In this document: positions 52,543-61,780 of the stretch, piece by piece
How positions within the stretch are numbered: the first letter of the stretch is position 1
How the letters are laid out: every line of letters starts with the position of its first letter
NCBI RefSeq assembly: GCF_033344935.1
Contig: NZ_JAWPMM010000001.1
Location: 1,226,001 to 1,290,000, forward strand
Direction of reading: 5' to 3'
Length of the DNA stretch: 64,000 bases
From: Reichenbachiella sp.
GTDB lineage: Bacteria > Bacteroidota > Bacteroidia > Cytophagales > Cyclobacteriaceae
The notes under the pieces: generated by a model
What the model was told of the DNA's origin: nothing
The model's database searches: none
The model's input: only the letters and a program-made list of their open reading frames with translations
Made by a program: the position numbers and the translations under genes

Positions 52543-54171
52543 ATGAAAAACATTATATCAATATTATCAATGACTTTGCTCTTCTTGGTAGGCTGTGAAA
52601 GCTTCCTGGAAGAGGAGAACAAGTCGAACGTGACAGCAGAAGAGTTTTATGTCACAGCAGAAGGGTTTGACGCTTTGGTGAATTCAAATTATTCATCACT
52701 CAGAGAAATATATGGCGATTTCGCCTGGATGTTTAGTGCAGGTACTGACATGTATTCAGAAGGTAGAGATCAAGAGCCTGTAGGATTGAGTAGGTATGCT
52801 GATCTCAATGCTTCGTCCGAAGGTGTGGATCATCTGTATAAGACATGTTACATCGCTATTCAAAGAGCCAATACAGGTCTCTACTATGCAGATATCACAG
52901 AGCAAAGAGATGACTTGGCGCAGTTGGTTGGAGAGTTGAAATATCTGAGAGCGCACGCATACTTTCTGTTGGTGCAATCTTATGGAGGTGTACCGTTGAT
53001 CAATGAGTTTATTGCTGAGGCGGTTACTGAGTTCGATAGAAGTAGTGCAGAAGATATCTATACTCAGATTTTTACAGATTTAGGTGAAGCATTGCCAGCT
53101 GTAAGCACAAGTGCGTACGATGGTAGAGTCAACCAAAGAGCAGTACAGTTCTTATTGGCCAAAGCGCATTTGACTAGAGCTTATGAAAGCTTTGCAGCCA
53201 GTTCTGACTTTGCTGATGCCGCGAGCTATGCAGATTTGGCTATTGGCGGCCAAGCATTAGATATTCCATTCAGTGAGCTGTGGGCGCCAGGAAATGATTT
53301 GAATGCTGAGACTATTTTCTCTGTGCAGTTTGATGCTGGTTCGACTAGTGCTGATCCCGGAAAATTGGGTAATAGACAGCAGAATTTCTTCGGATCGTAC
53401 ACAGGAGGACCTGAGGTAGCAGGCAACGCGCCATACAAAAGTTATAACCTTTGCCCGAACCGCTTTGCCTTGAGCTTGTTTGAGCAAGGAGACGACAGAT
53501 GGGAAGGTACTTTCATGACTACTGTATATGAGAGATACTTCGATTATTTCGATGTAGATGATCACTCTACGCTGACTGCCGCACAGTTCTATGCACCGGC
53601 ATGGTACACTACTGCAGACAGCTTAGCTTTTAGAGCTACGCAGCCAGATGCAACTTATCGTCCTTTCGGAACTTACGATCCAGAAGGTGCCGATATCTCA
53701 GGCAACTGGGCTACCATCATCGTGAAGAAGTTTGATGATCCTACTTCATTGTTCGGGGCTAACGGCGACAATGGCCGTACGAGCAATAGAGACGTAGTGA
53801 TCGCAAGATTGGCGGACGCTTATTTGGTAGCTGCCGAGGCTTACTTAGGAGCTGGCGATGCTACTACTGGTTTGGCTAGATTGAATGTGGTGAGAGCTAG
53901 AGCTAATGTAGCCGATGCTACCGCTGGTGAATTTGATCTCGACTACATCCTAGACGAAAGAGGTCGCGAGTTGCTAGGAGAATACCACAGATGGTTCGAT
54001 CTGAAAAGAACCGGCAAGTTGGTTGAAAGGGCATCAGCTCATCACATGTATGTGGAAACTTCTAACTTCTCTGGAAATGGTGGCAATCTGAAAATCCTCA
54101 GACCTATCCCTCAAGAGGCGATAGACCTAAACCAGAACATGGATTTCCAACAAAATCCGGCATACAACTAA
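52543..54171 (+). CDS. SusD/RagB family surface glycan-binding lipoprotein
   Basis: The 542-residue protein has a lipoprotein signal (LVGC, Cys18) and the RagB/SusD pattern: an N-terminal helical part with NYSSLREIYGDFAWMFSAGTD, TPR-like helices with ELKYLRAHAYFLLVQSYGGVPLI, and the C-terminal RDVVIARLADAYLVAAEAYL, then ERGRELLGEYHRWFDLKRTG. It sits on the cell surface and closes the SusC barrel. It starts 11 bp after susC. A strong terminator hairpin follows. Confidence 0.95.
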   Translation: MKNIISILSMTLLFLVGCESFLEEENKSNVTAEEFYVTAEGFDALVNSNYSSLREIYGDFAWMFSAGTDMYSEGRDQEPVGLSRYADLNASSEGVDHLYKTCYIAIQRANTGLYYADITEQRDDLAQLVGELKYLRAHAYFLLVQSYGGVPLINEFIAEAVTEFDRSSAEDIYTQIFTDLGEALPAVSTSAYDGRVNQRAVQFLLAKAHLTRAYESFAASSDFADAASYADLAIGGQALDIPFSELWAPGNDLNAETIFSVQFDAGSTSADPGKLGNRQQNFFGSYTGGPEVAGNAPYKSYNLCPNRFALSLFEQGDDRWEGTFMTTVYERYFDYFDVDDHSTLTAAQFYAPAWYTTADSLAFRATQPDATYRPFGTYDPEGADISGNWATIIVKKFDDPTSLFGANGDNGRTSNRDVVIARLADAYLVAAEAYLGAGDATTGLARLNVVRARANVADATAGEFDLDYILDERGRELLGEYHRWFDLKRTGKLVERASAHHMYVETSNFSGNGGNLKILRPIPQEAIDLNQNMDFQQNPAYN

Positions 54172-54196
54172 AAGCAATCAAAACGAACATATTACT

Positions 54197-54249
54197 GTAG
54201 AAGCTGGCGGCCAAATGGTCGGTCGCCAGGATTTCTACGGCCTTTTTGT
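54197..54249 (+). terminator. Terminator or attenuator after susD
   Basis: GTAGAA and CTGGCG (54197-54209) pair with CGCCAG and TTCTAC (54224-54238), with inner pairing GGCC/GGTC. A T-run (CCTTTTTG) follows. It would reduce expression of the downstream enzymes relative to susCD. Confidence 0.65.
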
Positions 54250-54288
54250 TCGGATTTGATATGCATTTTCTAAAAGAAATCATTAGAC

Positions 54289-55527
54289 ATGAAAAAGATA
54301 TTTTATTCAATACTAGCGAGTTTGACACTCGTGATGGCTGTCTCTTGTACAGACGATGACAATACTACAGATCAATCCATAGTGGTTGATATAGATCAAA
54401 CACCAAGCGAATTTGCTCCGGTAAATTTGGATGGTGAATGGCCAAAATTTACTGGTAATATTTCCGCAGATGACAATCTCGTAAGCGTCATTTTTTATAC
54501 GGATGATAATGCTTTTATGGAAGTAACTACTTTCGATGGAGGAGCTAAATCTTATGCTTTCGATGTCGAAGTGCCTTGGGCACTTGGTATCTCGTATGTA
54601 AGAGTAGTGGCTGAGTCTGCATCAGGAGATGTAGTAGAGGGACAAAGAAAAGTGAATGTAAAAGGTGGGCCTGAAATGTCAGTTGAATTGACGGAGTTAG
54701 AAGTTGACCTTTCGGTAAATCCTACAGAAACGATTTCTGGCTCAATTACATCTGTTTCAGGTTTGGCAGAGGTAGTTTACACCTTGACGCAAAATGGAAC
54801 TTCTTCTGTGTACAAAACTATCAATCCTACGGGTACTGCAGCTAATGATTTCAGTATTTCAGAGGCTATCGATTTTGAATTAGGCATGGAAAGTTTCAAA
54901 ATCGAAGCTAAAGATTCTAAAGGCAATGAGGCTTCACATACGATCAAGATCAATGTTGTAGAATCTCCAGTTTTTGAAATGTTCTCTTATACAGGAATCG
55001 AATTACATGGTACAGACAAAAGAAAAACTGGAGTAGCGATCGGTATTTCATTGGCTGACGGCAAAGAGCATGATTACGATGCTATCATAGGAGATACGAA
55101 TGGCATGGAAATCGATTTCATGATTTCTAGCGCCGATTCTGGTACGCCACAAGTCAGATACTTCTCACCTTTGACTGAATATGGTGATAAATTCAAATTG
55201 GGAACAGAAGGCAATGCGGATTTGGTATTGAACGATACGCAATTCTCTAAACTCGACAGAGGAGATTCTGATTTCTTTGCTGCGGCAACTGCCGAAAGCA
55301 TCCAAGCGATGAGTTTAACAGATGAAGGCGCTGAAGCTACAGACATTTTGAGAGATCTGGCTCACTCTTCTACTGGCGTAGATATCATCAACGGAAAAGT
55401 GGTGTACTTCGAAACCGATTGGGGCGCGCAGTGTCTGGTGATCATCAGAGAAACCATTGACAACAATGGCAACAGAAAAGGAGATAGCTATGTGCTAGAC
55501 TTTAAGGTAGTTTATCAAACGAACTAA
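54289..55527 (+). CDS. Surface lipoprotein of the pectin locus (SusE-position)
   Basis: The 412-residue protein has a lipobox AVSC (Cys20) followed by an acidic stretch (TDDDNTTD), the usual surface-export signal of Bacteroidota lipoproteins. The mature part is predicted beta-rich: two Ig-like segments (about 35-125 and 130-225) and a C-terminal domain (about 230-412) of unknown type. Proteins at this position after SusD generally bind glycans on the surface. I do not see a catalytic motif. It lies between the susD terminator and a REP-like repeat. Confidence 0.75.
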   Translation: MKKIFYSILASLTLVMAVSCTDDDNTTDQSIVVDIDQTPSEFAPVNLDGEWPKFTGNISADDNLVSVIFYTDDNAFMEVTTFDGGAKSYAFDVEVPWALGISYVRVVAESASGDVVEGQRKVNVKGGPEMSVELTELEVDLSVNPTETISGSITSVSGLAEVVYTLTQNGTSSVYKTINPTGTAANDFSISEAIDFELGMESFKIEAKDSKGNEASHTIKINVVESPVFEMFSYTGIELHGTDKRKTGVAIGISLADGKEHDYDAIIGDTNGMEIDFMISSADSGTPQVRYFSPLTEYGDKFKLGTEGNADLVLNDTQFSKLDRGDSDFFAAATAESIQAMSLTDEGAEATDILRDLAHSSTGVDIINGKVVYFETDWGAQCLVIIRETIDNNGNRKGDSYVLDFKVVYQTN

Positions 55528-55554
55528 TTGATATGAAGAGGTGATATTATACCT

Positions 55555-55639
55555 CGTCATATCGAGCGAAGGCGAGATATCCCCAGCGGCGTGCAGCATG
55601 TCGGGGATTTCTCTACTCCTTCGTCGGTTCGAAATGACG
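55555..55639. repeat. REP-like dispersed palindromic repeat
   Basis: CGTCATATCGAGCGAAGGCG at the left is mirrored by a right part with TTCGAAATGACG; GATATCCCC pairs with GGGGATTTC. Such CGTCATTTCGAGCGAAG elements are repeated in many Bacteroidota genomes. It separates the lipoprotein gene from the enzyme genes and could end transcription or stabilise mRNA. Confidence 0.7.
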
Positions 55640-55682
55640 ATGATAAAATATCCTTTACCCAAATTTTTAAAACCCATCCATC

Positions 55683-56420
55683 ATGCGATTTTTTCAAATC
55701 TGCTTCATGGTCTTGTGCCTATGCGCATGTCAGCCAAAAGAATATACCCTTCATCTGGTGGGTGATTCTACCATGGCCGACAAGGAAAACCCTGAATCCA
55801 ATCCTGAGTTTGGGTGGGGACAGGTATTGCCTGAGTTTTTCGATGGTAATGTCACTATTGTGAATCATGCAAAAAACGGACGCAGCACCAAGAGCTTCAT
55901 AGAAGAAGGAAGATGGCAGCAAGTGATGGATGACCTGAATGTGGGTGATTATGTGTTCATCCAATTCGGTCACAACGACCAAAAAACGAATAAACCCGAA
56001 CGATACGCCAACGCCTACTCTGGTTACCGTGCCAATTTGGAGAAAATGATAAAGGAAGTAAAATCAGCAGACGCGACCCCGATCATTTTTAGCTCGATTG
56101 TCAGACGAAATTTCAATGCAGACGGCGTACTCGAAGACACACACGGCGCATACCCATTCGTCGCCAGAACCATAGCCAAAGAAATGAACGTGCCATTTGT
56201 GGACATGCAAGTGTCATCAGAAAAACTGGTAAACGAGCTGGGAGACGAACCGTCTAAAGCGCTTTACCTCTGGGTACCAGCCGATACCAACGATTATTTC
56301 CCAAAAGGGAAACAAGACAATACCCATTTTTCAAAACAGGGCGCTCAGGCCATGTGCCAATTGGCTCTGGATGAAATGAAGAAATACAGATTCAACTTTT
56401 TGAACCACCTAAAAAAATAA
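55683..56420 (+). CDS. Rhamnogalacturonan acetylesterase-like SGNH hydrolase (CE12)
   Basis: The 245-residue protein has a lipoprotein-like signal (CLCAC), block I VGDSTMADKE with the nucleophile Ser, block II NHAKNGRSTKSF, block III FIQFGHNDQK and block V DNTHFSKQGAQAM (Asp-x-x-His). This is the CE12 pattern of pectin/rhamnogalacturonan acetylesterases. It removes acetyl groups so that lyases can reach the backbone. The next gene starts on its last base. Confidence 0.9.
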   Translation: MRFFQICFMVLCLCACQPKEYTLHLVGDSTMADKENPESNPEFGWGQVLPEFFDGNVTIVNHAKNGRSTKSFIEEGRWQQVMDDLNVGDYVFIQFGHNDQKTNKPERYANAYSGYRANLEKMIKEVKSADATPIIFSSIVRRNFNADGVLEDTHGAYPFVARTIAKEMNVPFVDMQVSSEKLVNELGDEPSKALYLWVPADTNDYFPKGKQDNTHFSKQGAQAMCQLALDEMKKYRFNFLNHLKK

Positions 56421-57751
56421 TGAAGCACCTGTTCATCATATTGATTTCAATAGTTACCCTTTTGACGGAAGTCAACAGCCAGCCACTAGCATTTCCTGGA
56501 GCAGAAGGGCATGGGCGATTCGTGTCTGGCGGACGAGGCGGACAAGTGATTCATGTCGCCAATCTCAACGATGAAGGAACAGGTAGTCTCCGAGCAGCAT
56601 TGAAGCAGCCAGGTGCAAGAACCATCGTACTTGATGTGTCAGGCACCATCCAGTTAGCCTCTCCATTAGAAATAAAGAACGACAGCGTTACAATCGCTGG
56701 ACAAAGTGCACCAGGAGCCGGCATCTGTTTGGCTAATTATCCGCTCAAAATCAAAGCCAATCAAGTGATCATACGGTATATCCGTGTGCGAATGGGCGAT
56801 AAGACAGGAGTGGAAGGCGATGCAGTGAGTGCCACCCGACAGAAAAATATCATCATCGACCACTGCACCTTTAGCTGGGGTACAGATGAGACAGCGACGT
56901 TTTATGATAATGATAATTTCACCCTTCAGTGGAGCATCATTTCCGAGAGTCTCAACCAATCCGTACACAAAAAAGGCACCCACGGATACGGAGGTATATG
57001 GGGAGGCCTAGGCGCGAGTTTTCATCACAATTTGTTGGCACACCACACCAGCCGAAACCCAAGATTCTGCGGTGCGCGCTACCACAAGCAGCCCGAATTG
57101 GAAAAGGTGGATTTCTGGAACAATGTCATCTACAACTGGCAATTCAATGCGGCTTATGGTGGGGAAAAAGGCAATCACCAGATGATCAACAATTACTTTA
57201 AGTCCGGGCCTGCCACGCACGATTCCAAAAGGGCGAGAATAGTTGACCCATCTGCACCTTACGGTTATTTCTACGTGTCTGGCAACGTCGTGGAAGGTGA
57301 AGAAGCCATCAGTATCGATAACCGCGCTGGCATCGTGGGCGAAGTACCTGAGACCTATTTGCCAACTGCCCCGATGTGGCAGATGCATGCAGATGCGTCA
57401 TCAGCTCAAAAGGCTTATGGTGAAGTACTGGCCTCGGCCGGAGCATCCTTAAATCGAGATGCGCTTGATCAAAGAATCATCGAAGAAGTACAAGCAGGGA
57501 CTGCTTCAAAAGGCACAAAGAATGATGGCATCATAGACTCACAAGACCAGGTGGGCAGGTGGCCACCATTGAAAAATGAGCTGCCGTTAAAAGACACAGA
57601 TCGCGACGGTATACCTGATGCTTGGGAGATTGCACAAGGACTTGATGAGCTAGATCCATCTGATCAATCCAAGACCAGCTTTCATCCATACTACACCAAT
57701 CTGGAAATTTATTTAAACCAAATCATTGAAAATCAAGGACCAAATGAATAG
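56420..57751 (+). CDS. Pectate lyase, PL1 family
   Basis: The 443-residue protein has a signal peptide (TEVNSQ, residue 21) and a right-handed beta-helix: FPGAEGHGRFVSGGRGGQVIHVANL, IIDHCTFSWGTDETAT with calcium-binding Asp, and RNPRFCGARYHKQPELEKVDF with the catalytic Arg region. The C-terminus has a calcium-type repeat KDTDRDGIPDAWEIAQGL. PL1 enzymes cut polygalacturonate by beta-elimination and yield unsaturated oligomers. The gene overlaps the CE12 gene by 1 bp and GH105 by 8 bp. Confidence 0.92.
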   Translation: MKHLFIILISIVTLLTEVNSQPLAFPGAEGHGRFVSGGRGGQVIHVANLNDEGTGSLRAALKQPGARTIVLDVSGTIQLASPLEIKNDSVTIAGQSAPGAGICLANYPLKIKANQVIIRYIRVRMGDKTGVEGDAVSATRQKNIIIDHCTFSWGTDETATFYDNDNFTLQWSIISESLNQSVHKKGTHGYGGIWGGLGASFHHNLLAHHTSRNPRFCGARYHKQPELEKVDFWNNVIYNWQFNAAYGGEKGNHQMINNYFKSGPATHDSKRARIVDPSAPYGYFYVSGNVVEGEEAISIDNRAGIVGEVPETYLPTAPMWQMHADASSAQKAYGEVLASAGASLNRDALDQRIIEEVQAGTASKGTKNDGIIDSQDQVGRWPPLKNELPLKDTDRDGIPDAWEIAQGLDELDPSDQSKTSFHPYYTNLEIYLNQIIENQGPNE

Positions 57752-58955
57752 GCTAAAACACATACTCATCCTTCTCACGCTTGCGGCTTGCAGTCAATCC
57801 GTTGGCGAAAAAGCAGCTAGTCACCCTATCGCAGCACAGCCCGCTGTTTTCGAACAGATGGCTAGTTCTGAGTTGATCAGGCATCCTGATCCACGGTTAT
57901 TAGACTTTCGTGATACACCGAAGTGGGAGTACTCTAATGGTTTGGTTTGCTCTGCGATGATGCGGACCTATGAGGCCACCGGCAAGGAGAAGTTTTTGAA
58001 CTATGTGAAATTCTATGCCGATTCTTTAGTACGTGAAGACGGAAGTATCAAAACCTATAAGAAGAGCGATTTCAACATCGATCGAATCAATTCGGGCAAG
58101 ATCCTTTTCGACCTTTACCATCAGACGGGCGATGAAAAATACCGCTTGGCAATAGAAACACTCCGTGATCAAATGAAAGATCACCCAAGGCTGGCCTCTG
58201 GTGGTTTTTGGCATAAGAAAATTTACCCTGATCAAATGTGGCTTGACGGCTTGTATATGGGGTCTCCTTTCTTGGCGGAGTATGCCAAGGAGTTCAATGA
58301 GCCAGCGCTTTTCGATGACGTGGCGAATCAGTTCATCCTCGTCGATAGCTATACTTGGGACGCAGACAAGCAATTGTATTATCACGGCTACGACGACAGC
58401 CGCAAGCAGAAGTGGTCAAATCCTAAGACGGGCGTATCACCAAACTTCTGGGGCAGAGCCATGGGTTGGTATGCCATGGCTTTGGTAGATGTGCTGGACT
58501 TTCTGCCAGAGGATCATGCCAAGCGACCAGAGATTTTGGCCATTATCAATAAGATGGCCACAGGATTAGTGAAGTATCAAGATGCAGAAACAGGTCTTTG
58601 GTGGCAGATTCTAGATCGTGGTGGAGATGAGGGTAATTACCTGGAGGCATCGTGTTCTAGTATGTTTTCTTATTTCTTTTTGAAAGGCATCGAAAAAGGC
58701 TATTTATCAGAGGACTACAGAGCTGTGGCCAACAATGCCTACGAAGGCGTAGTGAAAAGTTTCGTGAAGCGAAACCAGGATGGCACCATCAGCTTGACGA
58801 CCAACTGCGCAGTGGCTGGTTTGGGAGGTAATCCCTACAGAGATGCGTCTTATGAGTATTATGTCAACGAGCCTAAGAGAGACAACGATCCGAAAGGTGT
58901 TGGTCCATTTATTATGGCTTCGATCCTTTACAACAATCAGAATCAAGTGAAATAA
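57744..58955 (+). CDS. Unsaturated galacturonyl/rhamnogalacturonyl hydrolase, GH105
   Basis: The roughly 403-residue protein has a lipobox LAAC and the GH105 (alpha/alpha)6 barrel: NSGKILFDLYHQTGDEKY, PDQMWLDGLYMGSPFL with the catalytic Asp, FWGRAMGWYAMALVDVLDF and CSSMFSYFFLKGIEKGY. It removes the 4,5-unsaturated uronate left by lyases. I took ATG 57744, which overlaps the PL1 stop and gives a proper lipoprotein signal; a TTG six codons earlier is less likely. Confidence 0.92.
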   Translation: MNRLKHILILLTLAACSQSVGEKAASHPIAAQPAVFEQMASSELIRHPDPRLLDFRDTPKWEYSNGLVCSAMMRTYEATGKEKFLNYVKFYADSLVREDGSIKTYKKSDFNIDRINSGKILFDLYHQTGDEKYRLAIETLRDQMKDHPRLASGGFWHKKIYPDQMWLDGLYMGSPFLAEYAKEFNEPALFDDVANQFILVDSYTWDADKQLYYHGYDDSRKQKWSNPKTGVSPNFWGRAMGWYAMALVDVLDFLPEDHAKRPEILAIINKMATGLVKYQDAETGLWWQILDRGGDEGNYLEASCSSMFSYFFLKGIEKGYLSEDYRAVANNAYEGVVKSFVKRNQDGTISLTTNCAVAGLGGNPYRDASYEYYVNEPKRDNDPKGVGPFIMASILYNNQNQVK

Positions 58956-58961
58956 ATAGCG

Positions 58962-60074
58962 ATGAGAGATACTGTCAGAGAGGAAAAGCATTTAAAACCC
59001 CACACTCACCGCACCTGTTGTGGTGTCTCTCAGGGTGGAGCAGAATGGAGCAGAACCCAGAACAGGTCTGGGGAAGGCGGTATTCTTTTAAACGCGTTTG
59101 CTTCCAAAGCACTCCTCCTCATGATAGTATCCTTAGTGTCATTCTCAAGTTTGGCACAAGCCAAATATGATATCGTAGTCGGTAAAGGCAGAAGAAGCGA
59201 TTACCAAACCGTGCAGGAAGCCATTGATGCCATCCCTGATTTCCGTAAGGCTGTAACCACGGTGTACATCCAGGCAGGTACATACAAAGAAAAATTGATC
59301 TTGCCGGTGTCAAAGACCAATGTAAAATTCATCGGTGAAGATGCTGAAACTACGATCCTGACCTTTGACAATTATGCAGATCGACTGAATGCTTTTGGTG
59401 AAAAAATGGGCACTTCAGGTTCGGCCAGCTTTTATGTCTTTGCGGATGGGTTTACAGCCGAAAATATCACTTTCGAAAACAGCGCTGGCCCAGTAGGTCA
59501 GGCGGTGGCCGTCCGAGTGGATGGTGATCGAGTCGTCTTTCGAAATTGCAGATTCCTGGGTTTTCAGGACACGCTTTACACCTATGGAAAAGATAGTCGA
59601 CAGTACTATGATCAGTGCTATATAGAAGGCACAACGGACTTCATTTTTGGTGCGTCGCAGGCCATTTTCAATCAATGTACCATTTTCTCCAAGAATGGTG
59701 GACACTACGTCACAGCTGCCAACACCGATATTGATCAAGCCTATGGATATGTCTTTCTTAACTGCAAACTGGAAAGCAATGCCCCCAGGCACGACGTGTA
59801 TTTGGGTCGACCATGGCGCGATGATGCGCGCACGGTATTTATCAATTGTGAATTGGGTGAACATATCAAGCCGGAAGGCTGGCATAACTGGGGCAAGCGA
59901 TACGCGGAGAAAAGGTCTTTTTATGCCGAGTATCAATCTTCTGGCCCAGGAGCTAATCCTGAAGGCCGGGTGAGTTGGTCTCGTCAGTTGACTGACGCAC
60001 AGGCAAGTAAGTATACGCTGGATGCTGTCTTTGGCAGTTGGGATCCCGCAAAAAATGAGATTGTGAAGCCCTAA
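58962..60074 (+). CDS. Pectin methylesterase, CE8
   Basis: The beta-helix enzyme shows GSASFYVFADGFTAENITFEN, FLGFQDTLYTYGKDSRQYYDQCYIEG-type sequence with the first catalytic Asp, DFIFGASQAIF with the second, and VYLGRPWRDDARTVF with the conserved Arg and Trp. It releases methanol from pectin, which gives pectate for the lyases. The first ATG (58962, 6 bp after GH105) gives an odd basic, Cys/His/Thr-rich stretch of about 40 residues before the signal peptide (LLLMIVSLVSFSSLAQA). The only later ATG (59121) lacks a basic start. The N-terminus is therefore unsure. Confidence 0.88.
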   Translation: MRDTVREEKHLKPHTHRTCCGVSQGGAEWSRTQNRSGEGGILLNAFASKALLLMIVSLVSFSSLAQAKYDIVVGKGRRSDYQTVQEAIDAIPDFRKAVTTVYIQAGTYKEKLILPVSKTNVKFIGEDAETTILTFDNYADRLNAFGEKMGTSGSASFYVFADGFTAENITFENSAGPVGQAVAVRVDGDRVVFRNCRFLGFQDTLYTYGKDSRQYYDQCYIEGTTDFIFGASQAIFNQCTIFSKNGGHYVTAANTDIDQAYGYVFLNCKLESNAPRHDVYLGRPWRDDARTVFINCELGEHIKPEGWHNWGKRYAEKRSFYAEYQSSGPGANPEGRVSWSRQLTDAQASKYTLDAVFGSWDPAKNEIVKP

Positions 60075-60097
60075 GTGGGAATAAATTAAAAGAGAAT

Positions 60098-61780
60098 ATG
60101 ATGAGTTTTGGAAAATTGGTCTTGGTAGGAATTTTTGCCATTTTGAGCGTAGCTGGGTTAGAATATAGTACGCCCGAGAAAACGGAAGTTGATTGGATAT
60201 ATCAAAAGGTGGAGTTTGATATGCCCAAAGTAATCGAGCCTAGTTTTCCAGACTATCAGGTGAGTATCGCCACGTACGGTGCTGTAGCAGATGGAATGAC
60301 CGACAATTCAAAAGCATTTGCAGCAGCTATCGCACATGTGGCTGGCAAGGGCGGAGGCAAAGTGGTCATTCCAAGAGGGATTTGGCTCACTGGCCCAATC
60401 ACCCTAAAAAGCAACATCAATCTACATGCAGAGGCCGGTGCTTTGGTGGTCTTTGATGATGATTTTGACAAGTATCCTTTGATAGAAACCAGCTTCGAGG
60501 GACTCGAAACTTACCGATGTCTATCTCCCATATATGGAAAAAACTTGACCAATATAGCCATTACAGGTTCTGGTTCGTTCGATGGATCGGGTGACTCATG
60601 GCGCGCGGTGAAAAGAGAAAAATTGACAGCCAGTCAGTGGAATCGAAAAGTGAAAACCGGAGGTGTATTGAGCGACGACAAACAAACTTGGTATCCGAGT
60701 GAAAAGTCGAAACAAGGGGATACTGCTGGCAATTTCAATGTGCCAGATTTGGACACTATGGAAGAACACGAAGCCATCAAAGATTTCTTGCGTCCGGTCA
60801 TGGTCAGTTTGATCGGCTGCAACAAAGTATTGCTGGATGGGCCAACCTTCCAAAATTCTCCGGCCTGGAACCTACACCCGCTGATGTGCGAAAACGTGAT
60901 CTTAAGAAACCTGAATGTGCGAAACCCGTGGTACTCACAAAATGGTGATGGCGTGGATTTAGAGTCGTGCAAAAACGTGCTGATCTACAACAATACTTTC
61001 GACGTAGGAGATGATGCGATTTGTATCAAATCCGGTAAAAATGAGGACGGATTGAAAAGAGCCATTCCCACCGAAAACGTGATCATCAAAAACAATACCG
61101 TTTTCCATGGGCATGGAGGGTTTGTAGTAGGCAGTGAAATGTCTGGCGGAGTGAAAAATATGCACGTATCCAATTGTACATTCATCGGCACGGACTGTGG
61201 CCTAAGATTCAAGAGTACCCGAGGCCGTGGAGGCGTAGTAGAAAACATCTACATCTCCAACATTGACATGATCAACATTGGCGCAGAAGCCATTCGTTTC
61301 AATCTGTTTTACGGAGGAGAATCTCCAGTAGGTGCAGACGGCGAAGTAGGAAAGGCTCGTCAGAAAGTAGACGCCCTACCCGTGACAAGAACGACCCCTT
61401 CATTCAAAAACATTTCCATGAAAAACATCACTTCGACTGGATCAGGGATAGCCGGTTTCTTTCAGGGATTGCCAGAAATGAAGCTGCAAAACATCACGCT
61501 AGAGAATGTGGTACTGGAAGGCAAAAGAGGCATTACCATCATCGATGCGGAGGCATTTGATTGGTCTGGTGTCACAGTGAAGGCTGCCAAAGGCCGATCG
61601 ATTACTTTGTTTAATACAAGCCAAATGAATTTTACAGACCTCACACTTTCAGGTGAAGGAGAACAAACGCTGATCAATGTTTATGGCGAAAGCCAAGTGG
61701 ATTTTTCTAATTCAAGCATTAGCAAATCAGATATTTTGGTAGGAAAAGAAGTAGGGAAAGGAAAGGTGAAATTTGACTAA
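60098..61780 (+). CDS. Polygalacturonase, GH28
   Basis: The 560-residue protein has an N-terminal hydrophobic signal (residues 5-22) and the GH28 beta-helix. The active-site blocks are QNGDGVDLESC (NxD), FDVGDDAICIKSGKNEDG (DD), FHGHGGFVVGSEMSGG (GHG) and LRFKSTRGRGG (RxK). The large insert before them (about 165-240) is found in exo-acting Bacteroidota enzymes. It hydrolyses alpha-1,4-galacturonosyl bonds, releasing galacturonate. PL9 starts on its last base. Confidence 0.93.
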   Translation: MMSFGKLVLVGIFAILSVAGLEYSTPEKTEVDWIYQKVEFDMPKVIEPSFPDYQVSIATYGAVADGMTDNSKAFAAAIAHVAGKGGGKVVIPRGIWLTGPITLKSNINLHAEAGALVVFDDDFDKYPLIETSFEGLETYRCLSPIYGKNLTNIAITGSGSFDGSGDSWRAVKREKLTASQWNRKVKTGGVLSDDKQTWYPSEKSKQGDTAGNFNVPDLDTMEEHEAIKDFLRPVMVSLIGCNKVLLDGPTFQNSPAWNLHPLMCENVILRNLNVRNPWYSQNGDGVDLESCKNVLIYNNTFDVGDDAICIKSGKNEDGLKRAIPTENVIIKNNTVFHGHGGFVVGSEMSGGVKNMHVSNCTFIGTDCGLRFKSTRGRGGVVENIYISNIDMINIGAEAIRFNLFYGGESPVGADGEVGKARQKVDALPVTRTTPSFKNISMKNITSTGSGIAGFFQGLPEMKLQNITLENVVLEGKRGITIIDAEAFDWSGVTVKAAKGRSITLFNTSQMNFTDLTLSGEGEQTLINVYGESQVDFSNSSISKSDILVGKEVGKGKVKFD

